Assembly: GCA_020744425.1 (NCBI GenBank)
Contig: JAGMUV010000016.1
Span: 1,240,001 to 1,304,000 of the forward strand
Source: Dactylonectria macrodidyma
Taxonomy: Eukaryota; Ascomycota; Sordariomycetes; Hypocreales; Nectriaceae
Direction: 5' to 3'
DNA: 64,000 nt
Under the pieces are notes generated by a model. That model was not told the DNA's origin, searched no databases, and saw nothing but the letters and a program-made list of their open reading frames with translations. Positions 23,161 through 36,100 of the stretch are shown piece after piece (within the stretch, counting starts at the first letter, position 1; the number at the start of each line of letters is the position of its first letter). The translations under genes and the position numbers were made by a program.

Positions 23161-24180
23161 ACCAGGTTGCCCTTGCCAGGAGGCACAACGCCCGATGCTA
23201 GCTGGCAGGTGCTGACCTTGTTTTCGTCCTGGTGCATCGTCAGTTTGACTTACAACGCGATGCGGACATTACTCACACTATCCCAGCCACTTGAGCCTGT
23301 CATCGTGGTCTTCTTTCCTCCTCAAGATTTGTCCCATCACATCCTGCATCTCCTTCAACGTCCGCTCAACAGTCGCAGGCCGGTTACCCTCGCACAACCA
23401 ACGCTGGACATCCCGGGACATTTTGTCATACCAACACTGTTTCTTTTCGGTGTTGTTGCAGTGCTTACAGTTATCAGACTCGCTTTTCTTCTTCTTCAAT
23501 CAATACAACATGCTCATTTCAACACTCTATTGTCCACCGAACTGGATCTGAAAAAAGTACACAGCAAACGATTAACTTAATCTGAGTTACCTATGTATGC
23601 AAACTAGCGATCAGTATGACCATCTCGGCACCTCATGTCTTCCTAGCGCAGGAACACGCACCGCTCAGGGGCGCAAACCAGCAAGACCAGTGCCTTGGCT
23701 GAGCTACGATCATGTGTCCATACAAACGTAAAGCGGGAAGACCGTCATGGACGGGGCTGCGTGTGTCTGGGTATGTGTGTCTCTGTCTGTGTATGGGTAT
23801 ATGGGTATGTACGGCGTACGTGTGTATGTGTATGTGTGTGTGTGTGTGGGTATATGGGTATGTATGTTTGTATGAAAGGTTATTTCGCCGAGGTATCGCC
23901 CCACTTGTCCGCTCACACCAAATCCTAGCTATCTTATTCGCCTAAAAGCCACGCATGTATCCTCCTGCATGCAGAGGCTGATGGGTACCTCCAAGACCTT
24001 TGCCCAATCGGCTGCAGAGTTAGGTTAGTCTGTATGACTCAACGGTCACGAAGTGGATTAGGATCCGGTATTCGCACATCATTTACTATGACTGCCTCCT
24101 AGTGTTTTCAAGTATCTGCACCCTTCTTAATTCAGCTTAGATGCTGGCAACTAATGCATGGCGCATGTACCTCGGCGAAA
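23160..24180. other. Spacer with one doubtful minus ORF and a GT microsatellite
   Basis: A 73-aa minus ORF (23278-23499) has a CKHCN motif and PATVERTLKEMQDVMGQILR, which reads like natural protein. It has no family I recognise, and the flanks do not extend it. 23765-23870 is a TGTGTATGGGTAT microsatellite. Nothing else is supported. Confidence 0.35.
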
Positions 24181-25430
24181 TAACGTTTGATACCCTTGCG
24201 GCCTATGTATGTGTGTCGTTTGACGTGTGTTCGTTGTCGTCCATCGTCCGTCATTCCCCACCTTGTCGAAAACGTGCGGACACAAGACAAGAAATGTTCG
24301 CCATGACACTCGAGCAACAAAAGCACGCTGATACACACGTCCGGGCCCACCGCATGAACCTGATAGAGTTCACTGTCGTGGGGGTCGACAACATGAGGGC
24401 AAAAGTGCTCTGCCATCTGCGCAACGCACAGACTAGCTCGGGCTAAGATGCGGCAGCGCCAGACATTGTGGAGGACTCGGAGACACTGAGGGGCATTTCG
24501 CAGTAGGATCGTTCAGGATAAGCCAAGAAGAACAAGGGGAGAGAGCAAAAGAACGAAACCCCGGACTGGAAGGAAGAGAGGTGGGGTGTGTGAAGTGATG
24601 TTAGTGCTGAGACTCTCCTGCCAGAAGCCGGACGAGATGGAGATGACAGAGAGGGTTGACAAGCAAACGCGTGGGCGAGGAGCCAAAGTCACGGCTGGAA
24701 GACTAGAGCAAGGGATAACGAAGCAGACGGTGACGGACTCAACAGTGACGCAGCGAATTCTTTTTTTTCTTTCCCTTTTTCTTACTCTTCGATAGTCAAC
24801 GCCTAGTACATACAATGGTCTAGCACAAAAAGGAAGCTAGGAAAGAGGAAAAGAGCGAGATGGCGAGGGCCGATGGCGAGGGCCAATGGAAGGGGGTCGA
24901 GTAGAGGTCAACCGGAGTGAGATGACTGGAAAGGATGGACGGGGAGAGACTGCTCCACGGAGCATGGGGCAACTACGGATGCTGAGAGACAAAGTTCGAA
25001 GCGGGTGTGGGCAGACAACGTGGGTAATCGCACCCCGTTCATACACACGCCCAACGACGAAGAACATGTGCAGAAACATCGGACGATGAAGGCGTGCGGG
25101 GCCCTGCAAGACATTACGAGACGCGACAAGACCTTTTCAGACATTTGAAGATACGACACGGAGACACTCGAAGACACTCGAAGACACACGGAGACACGAC
25201 AAGACGCTACAAGACACTACAAGACAACACAAGACGCTACAAGGTACAATGGACAGACGGCAGGTAGCCAGGCACCGACACTGAACTCGCGTACGTTGTG
25301 CGTCATTGTACACCACGGTACTGCAAAGTATCAGACGTCGCCCGGATCCGAACTTTGTCTTTCTCGTCTCACGCGAGAACGAAGCAAGTTTTGGGAAGGT
25401 AGCTCGACCATATCCCAAGAACCAAGAAGG
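24180..25430 (+). repeat. Composite dispersed repeat, copy 3
   Basis: Diverged copy. 24290-24600 matches the 3720-4060 and 48180-48570 modules (AATGTTCGCCATGAC). 24600-24720 matches 2720-2800. The CTACAAGACA array lies at 25105-25250. 25320-25430 matches the 1327-1430 module in inverted orientation (CGCGAGAACGAAGCAAG against CTTGCTTCGTTCTCGCG-type sequence). The arrangement is rearranged relative to copies 1 and 4. Confidence 0.6.
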
Positions 25431-25700
25431 TCGCGTTCCACCTAGTTCGTTCTTCTGCTGTAGGCCTTACGTATGTGGCTGCGACATGTTCGACCGACTA
25501 TGCTCACGGGTATAAAGAGCGAAGAAGCTCGCCTCCTTGAGCTGCATCAAGTTCTGGCAGACACATTCACACACACATCACCTTGCTGATTGAAGATGCA
25601 ACCGGACTTTGATCGCACGCTCACTTCATTGGGATCTGACCCGGCTGCCTAGCTGGTACAGTACTGCTTTTCTTTTTTTTCCTTTTAAGTCCGGGGACGT
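25430..25700. other. Short spacer, no gene seen
   Basis: No ORF with recognisable content. A T-run precedes the pyrimidine tract. Confidence 0.5.
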
Positions 25701-25719
25701 TCGCCTCTTACCCTTTTGC

Positions 25720-25945
25720 CCTCTCTCTGCTCCCTCCCTTCTTCACTTCCCTCCCTTCCCTCCCTTCCCTCCTTTCCCTCCTTTCCCTCCCTTCCCTCCC
25801 TTCCCTCCCTTCCCTCCCTTCCCTCCCTTCCCTCCCTTCCCTCCCTTCCCTCCCTTCCCTCCCTTCCCTCCCTTCCCTCCCTTCCCTTCCTTCCTTCCCT
25901 CCCTTCACTCCCTTCACTCCCTTCCCTCACTTTCCTCCCCCCCTC
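25720..25945. repeat. CCCTT/CCTCCCTT polypyrimidine tract
   Basis: About 220 bp of near-perfect TTCCCTCCC tandem units, all pyrimidine on the plus strand. Overlapping low-complexity ORFs (Pro/Phe, Ser/Leu/Pro, Glu/Gly/Arg) are artefacts. Mirror-repeat pyrimidine tracts of this kind can form triplex DNA. Confidence 0.9.
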
Positions 25946-25949
25946 CAAA

Positions 25950-26775
25950 CCCATCCTCACTGTCGGCTTTCACTCCACTGACGCCCCCAAGTACTCTTGT
26001 TCGGTAACCCTGTTCCTTATCTTCGGCCGCTTATACACAGAAGTGGTCATGACGAGACATCTGAAGACACCTGAGCGAGGTATGTGCACACCCACGCGAG
26101 TTTCAGTGTACTAACACAGAGGCTTGAGAAGACAGGTCCCCGCAGAACATATGACGAGACAAATGTGGTGGCATTGACAGGAGCGCGACATCATTCTTCT
26201 CCCGTCATCCTGCAGCTCACCTGCTCAACCGTCCCCGGAAAGCCGGTCGGTGCACATGAAACAGGGTACGTTGTCTACAAGGCCCAGTTGTCCTGATTAT
26301 GCTAACAGTACGTCAGTCGCTGCGGAGGAAACTTCAGTGATCGAGTTGCAACGCAACATAGCATGACCCGAACTTGTACAGTCGGCATGTTGTCTTCCAG
26401 TCGACATATCGTCTCCCCATCTGCTTGAGTAACGCAGGTGCTGCACAATCGTCTGTCTTTAGGAAGAGGAGTTCAATGCCGGGCTCTATAGCACTCTCTA
26501 CAGAATGCACCCGTCTCAATCTCGGCATGCTTACTAGCTAAGGATGTGGCAATACGGGGAACAACGAACAGGTTCACTCAGACTGAGGCCCCTAGTCGAA
26601 GAGACTCACAGGGCCCTCGAGAGCGAAGATGACAGAGTAGGCAGGCGGGCTGCTCAGTCCATCTTTTCAGCGACTATCAGTCGCTGACTGAGATGGGATC
26701 TCGGGTATCGGGGAAGAAGGGACTGCACGTCTACTGGACAAAAGTTCGTGCTGCCTTCCAACGAGAGGCGGATCG
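25950..26775. other. No supported gene
   Basis: Only short overlapping ORFs without domain signatures. Confidence 0.5.
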
Positions 26776-27077
26776 GAGTGTCGCGGCAACATACAGCTGT
26801 TGGCAACAGCGCCCAGCACCATGAAGCATACGGATATGGCGGCTAGTCGGCGGTGATGCCCTAATCGGGACTGTGAAGATGCGCAAAGCTGCTTCTGTCT
26901 CGAGCGGGGTTGACGATGTGTACGCCTATCGCCGCGTCCAATCGGGACTGTGAAAATGCGCAAGCTGTTTCTGTCTCGGATGGGTTTGACGACGTGTACC
27001 CCATGCCTGGCAGCGCCCATCCGTATGCTCCATGGTGCTGGGCGCTGTTGCCAACAGCTTTATGTTGGCGCACACTC
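26776..27077. repeat. Inverted-repeat element with internal tandem duplication
   Basis: The arms 26776-26835 and 27019-27077 are inverted copies, with AGCTGTTGGCAACAGCGCCC shared and a few mismatches further out. Between them, two direct copies of about 78 bp start with ATCGGGACTGTGAARATGCG at 26863 and 26941. It is probably a MITE-like or fold-back element. I could not find a clear target-site duplication. Confidence 0.6.
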
Positions 27078-27254
27078 TTACAGCTGTTGTGGGGGGGGGG
27101 ATAGGGGACGAGGATGGGAGACTTGAGTGGCGGCTTGTTTGTGGATGGCGAGGAAATAGATGACGCCGGGTGATGCGTGCTTGAAGCTTGATTATTCAAG
27201 GCACCCACTGGGACGAAGGAAGGAGGAAGAGGGCGACAAGAGAGGGATGATGAG

Positions 27255-27555
27255 TGAAGGCAAAATTTCTGATGAAAAAAAAAAAAGAAAAAAAAAACGA
27301 GGAAAAAAGGACAAGAGAAAGGCTAAAGAAAAAGGACAAAAAAAAAAAGACAAGAGACGGGGAAAAAAGATATGAAAAAGGGACAAGAAGAAGGGACAAG
27401 AAAAAAAAAGACAAAAAAAGAGAAGAGGATAAAAAAGACAAAAAAAAGGGAAATTAAAGGAGAAGGGAAAAGTAACCAGGGAAGAAAATGAAGAGGATGA
27501 AAGAAAGAAAAGCAACGGAAACACCAAACCACCAACGCCAATACCAACTCCCACA

Positions 27556-27589
<34 letters not shown>

Positions 27590-27595
27590 AAAAAA
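27255..27595. repeat. A-rich tract and CA microsatellite
   Basis: 27270-27470 is over 60 percent A with G interspersed. 27555-27588 is (CA)n. The Lys-rich and Phe/Leu/Ser-rich ORFs over it are not credible genes. Confidence 0.85.
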
Positions 27596-27599
27596 GGAA

Positions 27600-28390
27600 A
27601 GAAATGCGAGGGATACATGGAGATACAGAGAATCCCCCATACGGAAAACGACAAATCGGGATTCACAACAACAATCTGCCCCATCATTCGGTAATTGCGG
27701 GCTGAGTCGTGCGCTGTGCAAGTCTACACACCAGGAGAATAGCTGCTCGTACGGGTGGAACGTGGCGCGTATGCAACCGACAACTCGCACGATGGCAGAT
27801 TCCCGCGCACCTTGAAGCTTTTCCCGTGGGAGACTGGGCTAATGGGGTTGAAGGCGTAACGAGGGCTGGCGCGCGACCTACGATTCGACTCGCTCGTTTA
27901 CTGGGCCAAACGCGTGTTCCGACAACACGGGGCCAGATTTACCATTTCCATCCAGTCTTCCCTGTCTGCTGGTCTTCGACCTTCTCTTCTCTCCTCCCTT
28001 CCTCGATCGCCCATCTGCCGTGCCACCATGGTGTACATGATAAAGAGCCTGTTTGACAGAGTTGAACTGGCCTACGGAAGACTGACGGCAAACCGGGCTT
28101 GAAATGGCTGAGGACGAGACAGGAGAGACCAAGGCGGCGATTGAGTCCGACATACTGTTCGTGCTCTGGGAGCTGTCCGCAGATTGCACGATCACCACGT
28201 CACAAGAAGTCTGGAGGCTGGCCTTTGGAGATTTGACAGGGTTCCATCAGCAATGTGGATCTGGTCAGCTCTGCCATCTTTTCCCACAGAAGTTTGTCGA
28301 CTCTTCGACGAGTGCACCAAACCTAGTGAAGAACTAGGATTTGGCCAGCCACACACCTAATCTGTTAACACCTACCTGATCACCCTACCT
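27600..28390. other. Region before the LINE
   Basis: No gene recognised. It may include 5' untranslated sequence of the LINE, which starts coding at 28399. Confidence 0.4.
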
Positions 28391-28398
28391 TCCTTGCG

Positions 28399-30083
28399 AT
28401 GGCCTCTGTGCCAGACGCCCCCATACCCATTGATCTGGAGCCTCGAACCCCTCTGCACCTCCCTCAGATTGCGAGAGCTGCTCTCATTCAAGGTAGCGAA
28501 TATGACATCTCCGAAGGTATGATCCCGGAAGTCAGTACTCCAACGCCCGCGCCAGGCTCTGTCCTCTTGGGAGAAGAGGCCTTTATCGAAATCAGCGTGA
28601 AGGATGTGCTTGAAGCTGCACTAGACCTTCCTATTCAACCCAGCCCTCAACCCAGCCCTCAGCCCAGCTCACAGCCCGGCCCTCACAGCCCCCCCCCAGC
28701 AGCGATGTCTTCGAACACAGCAAGGTCTCGGAGCCTGCTATCGCCATCCACCTCTCTGCAGCTGCAGCCGGAGTCGCAGTCGAAAGCCAGGCTATTCTAG
28801 ATGACAAAATGAAGGTCTTCAGGACCTTCTGCGCAGCCTTTGACGAAACAGCGAAGCGGTTCCCACCGGGAGGAATGTTCTGCTTTGCTCAAGAGATGTC
28901 GCAGAGCTTCCTCAGCCATTGGGCAAATGCCCTGAATGGCGATAGCCAGCCGCCAGCAGCCTCACATCCCGTTCGATCATACGCTTCTGCCCTCGCAGCT
29001 GACCTCCTGAGACGCCTCGCCGCGCCGCTCGACGACGAATTTCAAACTGCCCGTGGGACCGCCCCTGGCCCCCAACGACAACCCCCTGGCCCCCCCCAGG
29101 CCAGACGACCACACGAACACCAGCAGCAAGAAAACTCTGCTGTAGCCTACGATGATCCTAGGGTCTTCATACGGCTCCACGAGAAATCCCCTGCCTGGGA
29201 AAAGCAACCTTTTGCAATACGAACCCACTTAGCCGACAAGCAAGGCATCAAGTTTGACGCTATTCCGCAAGCATCCAGGACCAAGACCGGCTGGGCTATC
29301 CGCCCAGCGAACCTCGACATCCCGCAATAAGATCATCAACGAAGAAGCCTGCTGGGCTCCGGCCCTAGGCGCTGATGCTGTTGAGCTCGCGACGAAATGG
29401 ATCACTTACGTGGTCCCCGAATGCCCAAGGTCCCTGACGGACCTACTAGGAAAGACCGTGGATTACGAAGCTGCCCTAAGGGACGAAGTGGAGGCTCAGA
29501 CAGGTCTACGGGCTGTTAGCTGCCGCCCCTCCCGTCACGACGACCCCACTCAACCGACAAAGATTGCTCATTTCCTTCCTAAAGCAGCCGAAGCACCCCT
29601 TCCGTCTCTTTGGGACGAGCCGGCTAGCGAGGCTAATCAGGAAGACCGCCAAAGCCAATCAATGTAACCTCTGCTGGGACTACCACTCGCGACATAGCTG
29701 CGACCGTTGTGTCAGCTGCGGAAGGACCCCCCACGAGGGGATGCCCTGCGAATACGAGACCCAATGCCTCAATTGCCGAGGCCCCTCATCCAGCTGATGA
29801 TGGGAAATGCCCTGCCCGGCCCCCACGACAAAAGGGAGTCCTAAAGCGATTAAGACAGCCGGAAAAGAGAGGGATCAGGGAAATCGGCGAAAGGCTCTTC
29901 CGCCAGCTCCACCCGGAGGTGGCCGCAGCCGCAGCCGCAGCCGGTCCTTCATCCCCGGCCCCTGAGTCCGGGGCCCGACCCTCATCGCCGTGCCAGGCGC
30001 TGACCCTACGACCTACGGAAGGGACGCCCCCGCCCTCGCCGAACAAGCGCAGACGACAAGCCCCTGATACCCCTACATGGTAG
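28399..30083 (+). pseudogene. LINE ORF1 (gag-like, zinc knuckles)
   Basis: Starts at ATG 28399 with an acidic and Pro-rich N-terminus. A frameshift falls in a C-run at about 28688. The central block KVFRTFCAAFDETAKRFPPG begins near 28808. After further frame breaks near 29320 and 29560, a Cys-rich region CNLCWDYHSRHSCDRCVSC begins near 29673, with CLNC downstream, then an Arg/Pro-rich tail. LINE ORF1 proteins bind element RNA. Its TAG stop (30081-30083) overlaps the ORF2 start as ATGGTAG. Confidence 0.75.
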
Positions 30084-33000
30084 GACGTCCTTCGCAACAG
30101 ACCACCGACAAGAGACCATTACGCATCTTCCAAGCCAACGTCGGCAAGGACTCGGCATCGCACGACTGTGCGCTAGCCCTTGCTGATAGAGGCGAATATG
30201 ATGTAGTGATGCGCCAAGAGCCTTGGACCAGCACGCGGAATAACCGCTGCACGACAAAGAACCACACTGCATATCGAACCTTCTCCCCACATCAACCTGG
30301 GTTGGAAATAGCACACACCCGAGGGTCATGACCTATGTGTCCCTCCGTAGCAAGCTAAACGCCGACCAACTCAAGCCTACGCTTTCCCGAGATATCCTTC
30401 TAATACGAGCTGGCGGTATCTCCTTTCTTAATATCTATCGTCAACCGGCTACACTAGAGACCCTCAACTTCCTTAATAGCTTGGAAGTCCCTAATCGTTG
30501 CCTTATCGCCGGAGACTTCAACGCCTCGCACACGCTCTGGCAGTCAGGGCCCCATCGGAACCAAGGGGGCCGGATCGCAGCTTGGGTTGAAGATAACGAT
30601 CTCGCCATCCTCAACCAGCCGAACCAACCGACTAATGAATACAATAATACACTCGATCTCTCGATATCAAATATCCCCACAGCACAAGCTAGAGTTGAGG
30701 ACCATCTGGCTACTAGCTCAGACTACGACACTTAGCATCTCTCTTCCAATCCAACGGCCAGCCCCACCGCAACCCAGCCGGATCCGGATCCGGATCTCGG
30801 ACCCCGGCGACCTAGCCCGGCTCGCCGAGGTCGTCTCACAGGGACAAGACTTCCTGCCAACAACCGCAATAACAGCTGAGGAATTGGACTACGCAGCAGC
30901 CCAGCTGCTCCAGCTCTTACAAGATCCAATCAAGGTCGTCGGCCGCTGCCTACAACGGAACGGGCGCTCCGCGCCGTGGTGGACAAAGGTCTGCGCCAAT
31001 GCGCACGCGCAATACCGAACAGCTAAGAGACAGGACCCCGAGGAGCTGGGGCCTGCTTTACTGGCTAAAGATGATTTCTGTAAGGTCGCTAAGAAGGCAA
31101 AAATCGACTTTTGGCGGGATATTATCAAACAATGCGACTACGAACGCCGATATCTTCCGTATCGCGGGTTGGGTCGTCCGTACCCAAAGCGTCTTCCTGC
31201 CCCCGCCTCTCCAGCTCGGAGACGAGGTCTTCGAAACACAGGAGGATAAAGCAAATGCCCTCCGTAAAGCTACGCTCGAGCGGCTAGACGCAGGGGACGA
31301 TATTGAGGGTCCGTGGGCCCCGATAACCGACGCCCCTAACCTTCCCATCTCTACGCTAATTTCAGCTGAGGAAGCGGAAGATGTGACGTCGAAGACCGGA
31401 AACACATCTCCTGGCGCAAAAAATGTGACCACAGCGATTATCCGGACCTGCTGGCCGGTTATCGGCGAATGCATCCAGTGGCTCCACGAGAGGTGTCTCT
31501 GTTTGGGGCACCACCCGAAGGCGTTTAAAGGCGCAGAGGTTATTATAATCCCCAAGCCCGAAAAGAGAGAACTTTCTTCCCCGCGCGCTTGGAGACCAAT
31601 CTCTCTATTATCTTGCCTTGGCAAAGGATTAGAGAGGCTGGTCGCGAGACGCCTCGCCTTTATTGCGATCGACCGGAAGGCCCTGCATAAGAACCAAGCC
31701 GGCGCCCTGACGAAGAGGTCTGCTGTGGACCTCATCGCCGCCCGGGTACATGACATCGAAGCTGCCCTCGGGCGAGGGCTCGCTGCGACCCTTGTTACGA
31801 TGGACGTACAGGGCGCCTTTGATACAGTCCTGCGGAACCGACCTTTGCTGCGCCTCCGTCAACAGGGCTGGCCTGACCCGCTGGTCCGCTGGGTGGCCTC
31901 TTTTATGTCTGACCGCACAGCCTGGGTCCATTTCCAAGACGCGGTTACGCCTCTATCTGCCTTAAAATGCGGCCTCCCTCAAGGCTCGCCTGTCTCGCCG
32001 ATCCTTTTCCTGCTTTACACCGAGCCGATCTATAAGGTCAGGATCAAGCCGAGCCCTTGCCCTGGATTCAATCCGATTACTATTATACGCTACGGCGATG
32101 CAGACGATATCGCATCCCTTCACATTGGAGATGCGCTTCGCGAGACTACAGACGAAGCGGAGATCAACATCGAAGAGATACAATACTGGGGCTTCCGCAA
32201 TGAGGTCAGCTTCGACCCAGCAAAGAGAGAGATAATGCACTTCTCGCGGAGACGAGAAGATAGCAGCCCGACTATTGTACACGACGGACAGACTAAGGCG
32301 CCGGAAGAAGCTTTGCGCTGGATAGGCGTCTGGCTGGATAAGAAGCTCCTGCGAGGCCTCGCCAATACAGCTCGCGGCCCTCCCCCTGATAAAGTCCGCC
32401 TCGCTATCAAGGCCTGCGTCCTTCCTATTCTATTCTACGGGGCTGAGGCTTAGTACCCGGGAAAGATAGCGCCGCCGTTACGATCACAAAGAGAAGGGTC
32501 CCAGGTCTCGGCAAGGATCGACCACCTTCTTGACCGCCTTAAAAGCGTCTTACATATCGGCATCCGCAGCATCCTCCCAACCTGGAAGACGACCCCTGTG
32601 GCCGCCCTGTATCGTGACAGCGGCATCCCACCAGTTGACCAGCTGCTGGAAGCTATACGCCTACGGCACGCAGCCCGGCTCCAGTCCCTGGATCCAAGGC
32701 ACCCGCTTACAGCAAGGACTCCTGTCCCAGCCCCCAGGTCGGGTCAAAAGCCGATATATAAGACCCGACTTCAACAGAAATACAGCCCTGTTCAACTACA
32801 CATACAACCGAAAGACGTCGCGGTCCCCACTTTCCTCTCCTGGATCAAGACCCTATCCGCAGATGATCTCATCGTCTACTTAGATGGATCCCGATCATAC
32901 GGAGGGGCCGCAGGTTACGGATACGTCATTCATCGCAATAATCACACGATTGGCAAGGGCCTAGCCCGGCTAGGGCCCGTCAATGTGTTTGACGCAGAAG

Positions 33001-33165
33001 TAGCCGGCGCCCTCGCAGGCCTACGACGCGCAGCGAGCCTGACTTCGTCAGAGCCAGGCTTATGTATTTACATCTGCCTTGACAATACGTCAGCAGCAGC
33101 TGGCTTGCTAGGACAGCCATCGGAATCCTCTCAGGACCAGTTCCTGAGTTCCAATTGATCGCGGT
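30077..33165 (+). pseudogene. LINE ORF2 (endonuclease, RT, RNase H)
   Basis: The APE-type endonuclease shows AGDFNASHTLWQSG near 30508 and SSDYDT near 30720, where the catalytic His of the usual SDH motif is Tyr. The RT spans about 31240-32450, with KGAEVIIIPKPEKRE, TMDVQGAFD, GLPQGSPVSP, and YGDADD at the catalytic site instead of the usual YADD. The RNase H domain has YLDGS, DAEVAGAL and CLDNTSAA (about 32880-33110), so its first three acidic residues remain. Breaks: early stop or frameshift at 30327, frameshift near 30732, and a TAG at about 32451 where the family has Trp. Confidence 0.8.
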
Positions 33166-36100
33166 CTCAGAGGCCACGAGAACATGCCGTGATGATCGTT
33201 CAGGATTCACCGACGATGTTCACTGAAGTGAAAATCATGTACATCTTGAGAGTTGCCTCGGGGTCATCGATTCTGGTTTCAATGTCAATCTCGACCTTGT
33301 TCGCGCGGTCGGCTCACTCAGCACAGCTCATGCTCTGCTACGGAAGAAGAACAAAACAGATGTCATGGCGACAGAGACGTGCAAAGCACTCGAGCAAGAG
33401 ATGCTAGTCGACCTCCATACCGTATCTACGCTCCGCTACTTACAATATCCTCGTTAGCTCCTGGGCGCCTTCTTCCCTTTATTCGACTACAAGGTAACCT
33501 TACCTGCTTTTCCAATGATAAGTCTGGCTATCAAGCTGGTATCATGCAGGATAAGCCTGAAGTGTACGCGGAGACATGAAAGTTTGGGTGTGGGCCATCG
33601 GAAACTCCTGGTGAGCTGTGCATCATCAAGTCTGGCTCTGATCTCTGTTCCCAACTCGCGCTCGTCGCTAGAGATTGCATGAATCCGCTGTATCACCAGC
33701 ACCCTAGCTGTACACGAGAGGCAAGCGCCCGGAAATAGAAGACGATAGTGCGTTGCTATGACTCACATCCGTGGACGGTCGCTGGCGAGGACACCGGTTT
33801 CCGCCAGTCTCGATCGTATCCACTGCGCTCTTCTGCGCCCGCTCGCTCCATCCTGCATTTATCGAGATTCAAGTGAACTCAGAAAAATAAACGGCGGTGC
33901 AGAAACACAGTAGTGCTGTGTTGCGAAACAGAGCTCTCAAAGTTGAACTCTCAATGTGGCCATCCACTGCCCACGACGAGGTGTGGTCTCGTCCCATGAA
34001 GGAAGGGGGCTTCCAGTAGTGCGCGATGTAACTGTCTGCGGTTACCTATGCACGCCGGTAACGACCACTGAGTACGCATTGGCAGCCCTCATCCATCCAG
34101 GCGAGTCGTCTGCTTACAGTGCTGGCGTCAGCCACATGGGTTGCTGTGCGCTAACAGGGCGATGCCTCTTTGTCAACGGTTCGTACAGTAAGTAACATGT
34201 CAAAAGTCTCCATACACATGTATACCAGCCTAAAGCTCGAATTTGATCCTTTGCCAATTAGCATTTTCCACCTCCTGAAAGTATTTTATATTTCTTTTTG
34301 TTTCTCTTTCGAAGTCATTCGAAAGAAAAAGAACGGTAGTTATAACGGCAGGGTTCATTACCGGTATGGTTCACACCATCAGCAGTTATCCTCTTGTGAT
34401 TGTACAATCAAATCAACAGGAATGAGAGACGGCCTCGGTTTTAAAAAGAGCAATGTCAATTTAGAGAAGAAGCTAAACTTGCTGGTGCTATCTAATGTGC
34501 AAATAGAGGTGGTTATATACTAGCTATTGGTTCTGGGGCCGAGACGATCCCATCGCCGGTCCAGGGTAGGACCATCATGGACCGTGTCCGTCTCGTCTGT
34601 CCTAGGGTGCTTCGCGTAACCCTGTGTCCTTTCTGCCTTGTCTCACTGCCTGGCTTGCTCCTATGCCATGCATGAGTTGTGACACCAATGAGACCGCGAT
34701 CGAGGGGAAGGGGTGTGATTTGGGGCCTCTATGCTGGTGCTGGCGTGTCTTTGATGACGTATCCCCACGGAGGCAACAATCACAAGTCCAGGGTTAAGAG
34801 TTCCCGGTCAAACATAGAAAGCCGAATGTCAAAAACCTAACAAACCCTCTGGTGTAGATTCTGCCTCGCCCTGGGTCAGCGTCGCACGATGTGATATTCG
34901 CCGTAACTTTGTAGATGGGCACTGAACGTCAACACCAACCATGTGAAGGTGGCAATGGCACTTGAGATACAGTATTGCATTGTCTCTTTGCACAAGGACT
35001 ACAGGGCCCCATCTCCACCAGCATCGCACCCACAAAAATGTTCCCAGTGGGACATGCCGTGGCCTGGTGTTTGATCAAGGGATCTAGCAGACGACGCACG
35101 TTGATCTCTGACTTCGCCACTCATCCCCATTCCCATCAACCCCGTCTGCAGCAGTAGTCTCCAATTAAAATACTAAGAGGAGAGATGCTATGACACAAAC
35201 GACCTGAAATTATCGCTCCAAACGCTACAATGACCGCCTTGGAAGTCGTGACTCATCACTGGATCGGGCAGTCACGGATATGTCAAGTGCACGTAAACAA
35301 CTTATCGGCGACAGACAAGATGACCACCTCACGGAAGCTGCCTCATGTGGCGGTACCGATATCGCATAACGAAGGCACACGTGCCTGGTATGCAGTAGTC
35401 ACTTTTGCGGCTCAGATTCCCAGAAGGTTCAAAACTTTTCTGTTGTCCGCTCTGAATTGCATTTAGTCATGTTAACAGTATGGCTAATCAATGCGCCCGA
35501 GATCCGACATCAACATCCTCTCCTGCCCTCTTCCAAGGAGATCTGTCCAGATTTTGTCAACAGTGATGTGATTTTGCTGTCACATGTGCTTCAAAGCGCG
35601 TACTCCGAATGGACAACGCTGAGTAAGCTTAGCTATAAGAATCTCCTGCTCGACTCCTATCTTTCTTAGCAAACCCGATCATCAAGTAGATGTTGTTCGT
35701 CAATAAGAAATACACGCTAAGCATTCTTGGACGCAATGCACATGTCACGGCATCACCCTGCCAACTGCACGTGACCCACGCTCTGTACATAGCATCCGCC
35801 CATTGTGGCATCTCCATACTTCCTCCCTCAAGGCACAACTACGTTGTTGACCCATACCTACGTTCGCCCCGTGATAGCACAACACTATTACTACCGGTTT
35901 CTTGAACTTCTTATCAGAGCGAAGGGCAAACCTGGGAGGATTACTAAGAGTTGGAAAAAAGGAAGACAGCCCATGAAAATCCGCCGGCAGCCCTCTCCCA
36001 TTCCGAAGCAGACGCAGCAGCATTCAACCCAAAACAGCCGCGCTCTGCCTATGCAGAATGAATAGACGGATTTCCCCATTGTTTTCCCGCCTATTCAAGG

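Larger units (their letters stand above)
28399..33165 (+). mobile_element. Non-LTR retrotransposon (LINE) with RNase H
   Basis: Two consecutive coding regions encode a zinc-knuckle ORF1 and an ORF2 with APE endonuclease, reverse transcriptase and RNase H, in the order of Tad1/I-type LINEs. Coding homology ends abruptly near 33165, inside or just after RNase H. I saw no poly-A tail or target duplication. Several nonsense changes and frameshifts show it is dead. Confidence 0.85.

Noticed and set aside
22399..23188. Long minus-strand ORFs (up to 241 aa) with repeated Phe-Val-Asn-Pro/Cys-Leu-Ser-Thr-Pro peptides
   Set aside because: They are translations of the TTGACAAACA minisatellite in several frames at once; no non-repeat domain. 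The same applies at 3651-4403 and 48456-48959.
25609..26114. ORFs over the polypyrimidine tract (Pro-Phe, Ser-Leu-Pro, Arg-Glu-Gly)
   Set aside because: All frames on both strands are open in a simple repeat, so openness carries no information.
27160..27790. Lys-rich and Phe/Ser/Leu-rich ORFs near 27.2-27.8 kb
   Set aside because: Low-complexity A-rich DNA; no conserved block and no start context.
28399..33165. LTR retrotransposon
   Set aside because: No long terminal repeats, protease or integrase; the APE endonuclease and the order EN-RT-RNase H identify a non-LTR element.
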